From Microbacterium foliorum (lineage in GTDB: Bacteria; Actinomycetota; Actinomycetes; Actinomycetales; Microbacteriaceae): a stretch of 64,000 bases of DNA. Made by a program: the position numbers and the translations under genes. The notes below the pieces were generated by a model. The model searched no databases, had not been told where the DNA came from, and saw nothing but the letters and a program-made list of their open reading frames with translations. Of this stretch, positions 58,653 through 64,000 are shown piece by piece. Numbering within the stretch: position 1 is the stretch's first letter; every line of letters begins with the position of its first letter. The DNA lies in assembly GCF_003367705.1 (NCBI RefSeq), contig NZ_CP031425.1:558001-622000 (forward strand), given 5' to 3'.

Positions 58653-58658
58653 ACTGTA
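58653..58658 (-). promoter_or_regulatory. Candidate -10 of the wcaJ-like operon
   Basis: TACAGT on the minus strand, with TTCCGT 17 bp upstream as a weak -35. Transcription would start near 58646, about 200 bases before ATG 58444, so the whole structured leader is included. Confidence 0.45.
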
Positions 58659-58722
58659 GCGGAAGCGGGCGTCCAACGGAAGGTAATTCGCGCGAGTGGA
58701 CGAACCAAGATTCCGGTACGCG

Positions 58723-58752
58723 TTTCAGCGGGTCGCGCGACGCCGATATTCT
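58723..58752 (+). promoter_or_regulatory. Candidate leaderless promoter for ltrA
   Basis: TTTCAG (58723-58728) and TATTCT (58747-58752) are 18 bp apart, and the predicted transcription start falls on GTG 58759, so the message is likely leaderless. Confidence 0.5.
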
Positions 58753-58758
58753 GACCGC

Positions 58759-59928
58759 GTGACCACCCCCTCCGAGCCGCGTTTCCGGCTGCAGCGCATG
58801 CTGCCCCGTGATCCTGCGCAGCCGCATCGCACCGCCAGCACGCTCGAGCTGTTCTTCGATCTCGTCTTCGTCGTCGCCGTCAGCATCGCCTCGGCCGAGC
58901 TGCACCACGCCCTCAGCCACGGCGACTTCGTGCACGGCATCACGTCGTACGCGATGGTCTTCTTCGCGGTGTGGTGGGCATGGATGAACTTCACCTGGTT
59001 CGCCACGTCGTTCGACACCGACGACTGGCTCTATCGGGTCATGACGATCGTGCAGATGGGTGGTGTGCTCGTCTTCGCAGCGGGAATCCCTGCGGCGTTC
59101 GAGCGCGGCGACTTCACCCTCTCCGTGCTCGGCTACATCGTGATGCGCATCGCGATGGTCGCGCAGTGGCTGCGTGCCTCTCGCGGCGCGGGCGAGCTCC
59201 GCGCGGCGACGAGACGCTACGCGGCCGGCATCGCGGCCGTGCAGGTGCTCTGGGTGCTCTTCCTCCTGATCCCGGCGGGACCGCTCCAGCTGATCGCCTT
59301 CGTGGTGTTCGCCCTGATCGAGGTCAGCGTGCCCGTGTTCGCCGAGTACCGCAGGCAGACGCCGTGGCATCCGCATCACATCACCGAGCGCTATGGGCTG
59401 TTCACGCTGATCGTGCTCGGCGAGAGCCTGCTGGCCTCGGCGAATGCCATCATCGACGCCAGCCATGAGCTGGAATCGCTGGTGCCCCTCATCTCCATCT
59501 CCGTGCTGACGCTGGTCGTCACGGCGTCGCTGTGGTGGATCTACTTCTGGGCGCCGCATCACCGCGCCATCACCAGCTTCGGCAGTTCGCTCCGGTACGG
59601 ATACACGCACTATGTCGTGTTCGGCGCCGCTGCGGCGTTCTCCGCGGGGATCGAGGTCGAGCTCGACGTCCTCACCGGCGAGAGCCACCTGTCGAACGTC
59701 GCGGCGTCCTTCACCGTCACGATCCCGATCGCCGTGTTCCTGCTCGGCATCTGGGTCGTCGCCATCCGTGCCAACGCCGACCGCCTGGTCAACACCGTGG
59801 TCCCGCTCGGCGCGCTGGTCGTGCTCCTCGATCCGATCCTGCCGATCCCGGTGGCGATCACCGCGCTGGTACTCGTCGCGATCGTCGCGGTGCTCGTGCT
59901 GCATCCACCCGTCGACAAGAGGCCATAG
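58759..59928 (+). CDS. Low temperature requirement A (LtrA) family membrane protein
   Basis: A 389-aa integral membrane protein with about 11-12 helices. The diagnostic opening is HRTASTLELFFDLVFVVAV, followed by SYAMVFFAVWWAWMNFTWFA, and YGLFTLIVLGESLLASANAI, the three best LtrA blocks. LtrA is linked with growth at low temperature in Listeria, but its biochemical role is unknown. GTG 58759 is preferred, since the -10 box puts the transcription start there. The gene diverges from the wcaJ-like operon. Confidence 0.92.
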   Translation: MTTPSEPRFRLQRMLPRDPAQPHRTASTLELFFDLVFVVAVSIASAELHHALSHGDFVHGITSYAMVFFAVWWAWMNFTWFATSFDTDDWLYRVMTIVQMGGVLVFAAGIPAAFERGDFTLSVLGYIVMRIAMVAQWLRASRGAGELRAATRRYAAGIAAVQVLWVLFLLIPAGPLQLIAFVVFALIEVSVPVFAEYRRQTPWHPHHITERYGLFTLIVLGESLLASANAIIDASHELESLVPLISISVLTLVVTASLWWIYFWAPHHRAITSFGSSLRYGYTHYVVFGAAAAFSAGIEVELDVLTGESHLSNVAASFTVTIPIAVFLLGIWVVAIRANADRLVNTVVPLGALVVLLDPILPIPVAITALVLVAIVAVLVLHPPVDKRP

Positions 59929-59982
59929 CTTTCACATAGACGGCGCATGGTCTCCTGATCGCCTCCTCCGTGACCCTGGGTA

Positions 59983-60042
59983 CATCGACATCGACATCGA
60001 CATCGACATCGACATCGACATCGACATCGACATCGACATCGA
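59983..60042. repeat. Ten tandem CATCGA repeats before the dioxygenase gene
   Basis: Ten perfect copies of the 6-bp unit end 30 bp before ATG 60073. Replication slippage could change the distance between an upstream promoter and the ribosome-binding site (GAGAGGAG). Confidence 0.95.
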
Positions 60043-60072
60043 TATCCCGAACTCATCGAGAGGAGCACGATC

Positions 60073-61068
60073 ATGAGCCGCATCCCCGAACCCGTCCAGA
60101 CCCCTGAGGGCCCCACCTATGAAGGGCGCCTGCTCGACCGGGCGGATGAGGAGGTCGTCGATCAGGGCGCAGCCTTCGACATCCGCACCCTCGTGACCCG
60201 TCGCGGAGCGCTTGGTCTCGCAGGTCTCGGCGTCGGAGCATTCGTCCTCGCCGCCTGTGCCCCCATCGCGACCGGCACATCGAGCACCAGCGGCAGCGGC
60301 CCGACGGCGAGCAGCGACGCAGGCACACCGACCGGCACCGTGACCGCGGCGGGCGAGATCCCCGACGAGACCGCCGGCCCCTATCCGGGCGACGGGTCCA
60401 ACGGCCCGGACGTGCTCGAGGAGTCGGGCATCGTGCGTCAGGACATCACGACCTCGATCGACGGCTCGGCCACCGCCGACGGCATCCCCCTCACCTTCGA
60501 CTTCCAGGTGCTCGACCTGGCGAACGGCGGAGTGCCGTTCGCGGGCGTGGCCGTCTACGCGTGGCACTGCACCGCCCAGGGGGAGTACTCGATGTACTCC
60601 TCCGGCCTCGAGGACGTCACCTACCTGCGCGGTGTGCAGGTCGCGGACGCCCACGGGAAGGTGTCCTTCGCATCGATCTTCCCCGGGTGCTACTCCGGCC
60701 GGTGGCCGCACATCCATTTCGAGGTCTATCCGGATGTCGATTCGATCAGCGACTCGACCTCCGCGATCGCGACCTCGCAGCTGGCGCTGCCGGAAGACGC
60801 CTGCAGTGCCGTCTACGCGGACTCGCGCTACGACGGCTCCTCGCGGAACCTGTCGCAGACGAGCCTCGCCGGCGACAACGTCTTCGGCGACGACTCCGCC
60901 GCCCTCCAGCTGCCCACCCTCACAGGGGACGTGACCCGCGGGTACGCGGCGACGCTGACCGTCGGGGTCGACACCGACACGGCGCCCTCCGCGGGATCCG
61001 CGCCGTCGGGCGGCGATGGCGGAACGGGCGGCAGAGGCCCGGGCGGGGGCACGCCGCCGGCCGGCTGA
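60073..61068 (+). CDS. Tat-type lipoprotein with intradiol dioxygenase fold
   Basis: A 331-aa protein. Residues 41-62 read VTRRGALGLAG then LAAC, a twin-arginine lipoprotein signal with Cys62. The mature region (about 95-270) resembles intradiol ring-cleavage dioxygenases: GVAVYAWHC holds the first Tyr (near 161), GCYSGRWPHIHFEV the second Tyr and the His-x-His pair (near 206-215), which ligate Fe(III). It ends in a Gly/Pro tail. It would be an exported enzyme acting on catechol-like compounds or a structural relative. It follows a CATCGA repeat and precedes a hairpin terminator. Confidence 0.88.
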   Translation: MSRIPEPVQTPEGPTYEGRLLDRADEEVVDQGAAFDIRTLVTRRGALGLAGLGVGAFVLAACAPIATGTSSTSGSGPTASSDAGTPTGTVTAAGEIPDETAGPYPGDGSNGPDVLEESGIVRQDITTSIDGSATADGIPLTFDFQVLDLANGGVPFAGVAVYAWHCTAQGEYSMYSSGLEDVTYLRGVQVADAHGKVSFASIFPGCYSGRWPHIHFEVYPDVDSISDSTSAIATSQLALPEDACSAVYADSRYDGSSRNLSQTSLAGDNVFGDDSAALQLPTLTGDVTRGYAATLTVGVDTDTAPSAGSAPSGGDGGTGGRGPGGGTPPAG

Positions 61069-61097
61069 CCGCGCTGCTCGTCGCTCGCGGTCGTGGT

Positions 61098-61144
61098 GTC
61101 GACATCCGGCTCCGAGGATCGAGACGTCGCAGCCGGAGGTCGAC
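61098..61144 (+). terminator. Long hairpin after the dioxygenase gene
   Basis: GTCGAC/GTCGAC outer arms and CCGGCT/AGCCGG inner arms, separated by two-base internal loops, with a 19-base loop. No T-run, but it is the only strong structure here. Confidence 0.55.
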
Positions 61145-61148
61145 TCTG

Positions 61149-61303
61149 CTATGATTGATGAGCTTCGTGTGTTCTGGCCGCCCTCTCGGCCACCGCGCAG
61201 CCACTGATCAGGGCCATCACGGACCACGCGCATCGATGCGCTCGGCATCCGCCCACGATCTCACATCTTGCGGGTCGCGACATCGCGCGCCCGCCGCACA
61301 GCA
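61149..61303 (+). promoter_or_regulatory. Candidate -10 and long leader for the small gene
   Basis: TATGAT (61149-61154) is a good -10; the -35 is weak. The following leader of about 145 bases, before ATG 61304, contains the 14-bp palindrome GCGCATCGATGCGC (61228-61241) and no convincing ORF. Long leaders like this occur in cold-shock messages; that link is speculative. Confidence 0.45.
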
Positions 61304-61600
61304 ATGAGTACCAGCATGACCATGACCACTTTTCCGCCCTCCGATCCTTTGACCTGGAAACAGGCCGACACCGACGTGCACGTCGCGACCCGCGCCGGGG
61401 AGTTCGCCGGCTTCGTCGAGTTCGACGGCACCGCCTACCTCGCTCGCGACAACCGCGGCATCGACCTCGGCTCGTTCGCCTCACTCGGCGATGCGCGCGA
61501 CGCTCTCGAAGAACAGATCCCCGTCGAAAGCCGCCCGTGGAGCTTCACCGTCTCGCTTCCTCGCGCGCTGCGGCGCCGTCCGCGCCGCGCCCGCGCCTGA
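61304..61600 (+). CDS. Small conserved-looking protein of unknown function (98 aa)
   Basis: I chose ATG 61304 (MSTSMTMTTFPPSDPLTW). The body, DVHVATRAGEFAGFVEFDGTAYLARDNRG, reads as a small antiparallel beta domain, followed by a helix and a strongly basic end (LPRALRRRPRRARA). I do not recognise a family. It stands between the dioxygenase and the desaturase, both on the plus strand, and has its own candidate promoter. No signal peptide or membrane helix. Confidence 0.65.
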   Translation: MSTSMTMTTFPPSDPLTWKQADTDVHVATRAGEFAGFVEFDGTAYLARDNRGIDLGSFASLGDARDALEEQIPVESRPWSFTVSLPRALRRRPRRARA

Positions 61601-61693
61601 CCCCGGAACGGGTGAAGCTGACCGGTTCCCCTCCGGGTTCTGTGAATATTCCGGGGATGCCGACGTATTCCCCAAGGCGCATGCGGTGCGGGC

Positions 61694-61744
61694 TAGCCTG
61701 AGGTAAGCGTTGGGCGATCTGCCTTGGGCTTTCACAGCCCAAGG
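61694..61744 (+). promoter_or_regulatory. Promoter and 9-bp hairpin in the desaturase leader
   Basis: A -10 TAGCCT (61694-61699) is followed by CCTTGGGCT-TTCAC-AGCCCAAGG (61722-61744), a perfect 9-bp stem ending 12 bp before the ribosome-binding site AGGAGA (61757-61762). A temperature-responsive role is a possibility, as the gene is a desaturase. Confidence 0.5.
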
Positions 61745-61767
61745 GCTCCAATCGACAGGAGAGCAAC

Positions 61768-62886
61768 ATCTCCATTTCGCAGGTCGAAAAGACCGCAGGC
61801 CAGCTCGGACCCGTACGTCAGACGTACTCCGGCAACGCAGAGTTCCCCCCGATGGCACAGGCCTACAAGCAGGTGTCGCAGGTCGTCAAGGAAACCGGAC
61901 TGCTGAGACGCGCAGGCTGGTTCTACATCTTCGTCGGAACCGCCCTCGCCATCGCCCTCGGCGGCGTGGTGACGGGTTTCATCCTCCTCGGTGACAGCTG
62001 GCTCCAGCTCCTGATGGCCGGCGCGCTCGGCATCATCCTCACGCAGGTCGCCTTCCTCGCTCACGAGGCGGCGCACCGGCAGATCCTCTCCTCGGGCCCG
62101 GCGAACTTCCGTCTCGCCCGCATCCTCGCCGCCGGAGTCGTCGGCATCAGCTACTCCTGGTGGGACTCGAAGCACACCAAGCACCACGGCAACCCGAACC
62201 AGGTGGGCAAGGACCCCGACATCGAGGTCGACACGGTCTCGTTCCTCGAGACCGATGCCGCGAAGTCCCGTGGTCTGGTCCGTCTGATCACCCGCAAGCA
62301 GGGGTGGCTGTTCTTCCCGCTGCTCACTCTCGAGGGGCTCAACCTTCACTACCTGGGCGTCAAGCACCTGGTCACGAGCAAGAAGGCCAAGGGCCGCTGG
62401 ATCGAGCTGGGCCTCATCGCCCTCCGCTTCGCGATCGTGCTCGTCCCCGTGTTCCTGATGCTCCCGCTCGGCATGGCGTTCGCCTTCATGGGCGTGCAGC
62501 TCGCCGTCTTCGGCGTGTACATGGGCGCATCGTTCGCGCCGAACCACAAGGGCATGCCGATCATCGACCCGAGCGCCCGCCTCGACTTCTTCTCGAAGCA
62601 GGTGCGCACCTCCCGCAACATCCGCGGCGGATGGTGGGCGACCTGGCTCATGGGCGGCCTGAACTACCAGGTCGAGCACCACCTCTTCCCCAACATGCCG
62701 CGTCCGCACCTGTCGAAGGCTCGCGAGATCGTTCGCGACTACTGCGCCGCGAACGACGTGCCGTACACGGAGACGAGCCTCGGCCGGTCCTACGCGATCG
62801 TCATCCAGTACCTGAACCGCGTCGGCCTCGCCGCCGGTGCGGACCCGTTCGACTGCCCCGCAGTCGCGCAGTTCGGTCGCGCCTGA
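61768..62886 (+). CDS. Fatty acid desaturase
   Basis: The enzyme introduces a double bond into acyl chains at the membrane. Three His boxes are present: HEAAH near residue 99, HTKHHGNPN near 135 and QVEHHLFPN near 303, with four hydrophobic helices between. The reading frame continues upstream of ATG 61852 with protein-like sequence (ISISQVEKTAGQLGPVRQTY) to ATC 61768, which is five bases after AGGAGA. I see no ATG, GTG or TTG between there and the stop at 61699-61701. An ATC start is therefore the best explanation; the alternative is ATG 61852, giving 344 aa. It sits next to a two-component system and probably adjusts membrane fluidity. Confidence 0.9.
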   Translation: MSISQVEKTAGQLGPVRQTYSGNAEFPPMAQAYKQVSQVVKETGLLRRAGWFYIFVGTALAIALGGVVTGFILLGDSWLQLLMAGALGIILTQVAFLAHEAAHRQILSSGPANFRLARILAAGVVGISYSWWDSKHTKHHGNPNQVGKDPDIEVDTVSFLETDAAKSRGLVRLITRKQGWLFFPLLTLEGLNLHYLGVKHLVTSKKAKGRWIELGLIALRFAIVLVPVFLMLPLGMAFAFMGVQLAVFGVYMGASFAPNHKGMPIIDPSARLDFFSKQVRTSRNIRGGWWATWLMGGLNYQVEHHLFPNMPRPHLSKAREIVRDYCAANDVPYTETSLGRSYAIVIQYLNRVGLAAGADPFDCPAVAQFGRA

Positions 62887-62912
62887 TCACCACGTCCGCA
62901 CGGCGGTCGGAT

Positions 62913-62946
62913 CGAAGGGCCCCATCCTCCGGGATGGGGCCTTTCG
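62913..62946. terminator. Terminator between desaturase and response regulator
   Basis: A 15-bp stem (62913-62927 with 62932-62946, one G-U pair) with a TCCG loop; the right arm ends CCTTTCG. It serves the convergent genes. Confidence 0.8.
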
Positions 62947-62958
62947 CGTATACGGCGT

Positions 62959-63582
62959 CTAGAGCAGGCCGAGTTCCAGGGCGAGGGTCACGGCGCGCGT
63001 GCGATCCGAGACCTCGAGCTTCTCGAAGACATGCAGCAGATGCGTCTTCACGGTCGCCTCGCCGATGAGCAGTTCGCGGGCGATCTCGGGGTTGCTCCGG
63101 CCGGCCGCGACGAGGCGCAGCACCTCGCGCTCCCGGGGGCTCAGCGGCGGCCTGCTCGGGCGATCGCTGCGCATGCGCGACACGAGAGTCGTGGCGATGC
63201 GGGGCGCGAGGACGGTGTGCCCCTCGGCGACCGCGCGGATGCCGGCGAGGATCTCCTCGTGCGGTGCGGCCTTGAGCAGGTAGCCGCTGGCACCCGCCTC
63301 GATCGCGCCGATGATGTCGTCGTCGCTCTCGTAGGTGGTCAGCACGAGCACGCGCGCGGTCGGCTGCGCGGCCGCGAGGCGCGCGGTGGCCTCGATGCCG
63401 GATCCAGCCGGCATGCGCAGATCCATGAGCACGACATCGGGATGCAGTCGCGCCGCGAGCTCGACAGCCTCGGGCCCGCTCGCCGCCTGTCCGACCACCT
63501 CGAGGGAGGGGTCGAGGTCGATGAGCCCCACGATCCCGGAGCGCACGATGGGATGGTCGTCGGCGACGATGACACGGATCAT
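62959..63582 (-). CDS. NarL/FixJ-type response regulator, DesR-like by context
   Basis: A 207-aa regulator. The receiver domain has D8, D9 and phospho-acceptor D54 (VVLMDLRMP), T82 region LVLTTYE and K104 (GYLLKA). A LuxR-type HTH follows at about 145-195 (SPREREVLRLVAAGRSNPEI). Its start overlaps the kinase stop (ATGA), so the pair is translated together. It is encoded convergently to the desaturase. In Bacillus, DesK/DesR respond to membrane fluidity and switch on des; a similar circuit here is inferred from gene order alone, since the regulator sequence by itself only shows the NarL family. Confidence 0.92.
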   Translation of the reverse strand: MIRVIVADDHPIVRSGIVGLIDLDPSLEVVGQAASGPEAVELAARLHPDVVLMDLRMPAGSGIEATARLAAAQPTARVLVLTTYESDDDIIGAIEAGASGYLLKAAPHEEILAGIRAVAEGHTVLAPRIATTLVSRMRSDRPSRPPLSPREREVLRLVAAGRSNPEIARELLIGEATVKTHLLHVFEKLEVSDRTRAVTLALELGLL

Positions 63583-64000
63583 GCGGTCTCCTCGTTCGGA
63601 AGCAGGGGGATGCGGACGGCGAGGCGGGTGCCCGCGGCGCCCCCGGTGTCGTCGCGTGCGTCCTGCACGGTGAGCGTGCCGCCGACGAGGGCGACCCGGT
63701 CGCGCATGCCGGCGAGTCCGAATCCTCGGTCGTCGTCGATGGTCACCCCGCCCAGGCCGCGGCCGTCGTCGCGGACGGTGAGCTCGGCGGCGTCTCCGAC
63801 GATCAGAGTCACGCGCGCGGAAGCCGCCCCGGAGTGCTTGCGCACGTTGGCGAGGCCCTCCTGGGCGCAGCGGAGCAGAACGACCTCGATCTCCCGCGCC
63901 AGCACGGCATCCGACACCGCGACGTCGACCTGCACCCCGGTCTCACGGGTGAAGCGGTCGCCCAGACGCTGGAGGGCATCGCCCAGAGAATCGGCGGACG
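63579..64000 (-). CDS. Histidine kinase C-terminal part, cut by window edge
   Basis: Open to the end of the window. The visible 140 residues are the HATPase domain of a NarL-family (HisKA_3) kinase: ANVRKHSGA (N box), DDGRGLGG (G1) and GFGLAGMRDRV (G2). The phospho-accepting His and any sensor helices are outside the window. The stop overlaps the response-regulator start. It is the expected partner of the regulator next to the desaturase gene. Confidence 0.9.
   Translation of the reverse strand, partial: SADSLGDALQRLGDRFTRETGVQVDVAVSDAVLAREIEVVLLRCAQEGLANVRKHSGAASARVTLIVGDAAELTVRDDGRGLGGVTIDDDRGFGLAGMRDRVALVGGTLTVQDARDDTGGAAGTRLAVRIPLLPNEETA

Noticed and set aside
59983..60042. CRISPR array
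   Set aside because: The units are 6 bp with no spacers; it is a simple microsatellite.

Overview
The window is high-GC DNA with actinobacterial features: a type VII (ESX/WXG100) secretion locus, DUF2510, RDD and FHA proteins, many GTG starts, ATGA/GTGA-coupled operons and several apparently leaderless promoters. I infer a member of the Microbacteriaceae, most likely Microbacterium or a close relative. That placement is inference from gene content. No rRNA, tRNA or CRISPR array was seen.

Layout. (1) 1-16.5 kb is a type VII secretion region. It holds a YbaB-like protein (cut by the window edge), large Gly/coiled-coil and WXG-like secreted candidates, an FHA protein, three tandem DUF2510 membrane proteins, an RDD-FHA-FHA protein, EccD, a three-ATPase EccC and a pair of WXG100 proteins. 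(2) 16.5-24.1 kb is chromosomal housekeeping: a degenerate serine-recombinase-like protein, malate dehydrogenase, a zinc metallopeptidase, prolyl aminopeptidase, an aldehyde dehydrogenase, a GPH/MFS transporter, a glutaredoxin, and a SIP-like protein with a palindrome inside its promoter. (3) 24.1-58.7 kb is a large exopolysaccharide and surface-protein locus. It contains a nucleotidyltransferase, several glycosyltransferases, a CDP-alcohol phosphotransferase, a low-molecular-weight phosphatase, three giant secreted PKD/LamG proteins, a polymerase/ligase, a flippase, a pyruvyltransferase with an F420-hydrogenase-beta-like partner, a Wzc-like kinase, a beta-helix protein and a WcaJ-like initiating transferase. 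(4) 58.7-64 kb holds LtrA, a Tat-type dioxygenase lipoprotein, and a fatty acid desaturase beside a two-component system resembling DesK/DesR.

The most unusual signal is in the 5' leaders of region 3. At least eight transcription units there carry short hairpins whose loops are GGGG, GTGGG or a close variant, always on the sense strand of the downstream gene, together with TGGGGA repeats running up to the start codon. The wcaJ-like leader alone has four, two of them enclosed by an 8-bp long-range stem. Several of these leaders lead into short, start-coupled upstream ORFs. I know no described RNA family that matches, and I propose it as a cis-acting RNA regulon for exopolysaccharide and surface-protein production. 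This rests only on reading the sequence.

How the genes fit together: the wcaJ-like transferase would start the lipid-linked repeat unit and the glycosyltransferases extend it. The pyruvyltransferase would decorate it, the flippase export it and the O-antigen-ligase-like protein polymerise it. The Wzc-like kinase and the phosphatase would tune chain length, and the PKD/LamG and beta-helix proteins would be the secreted matrix proteins that bind it.
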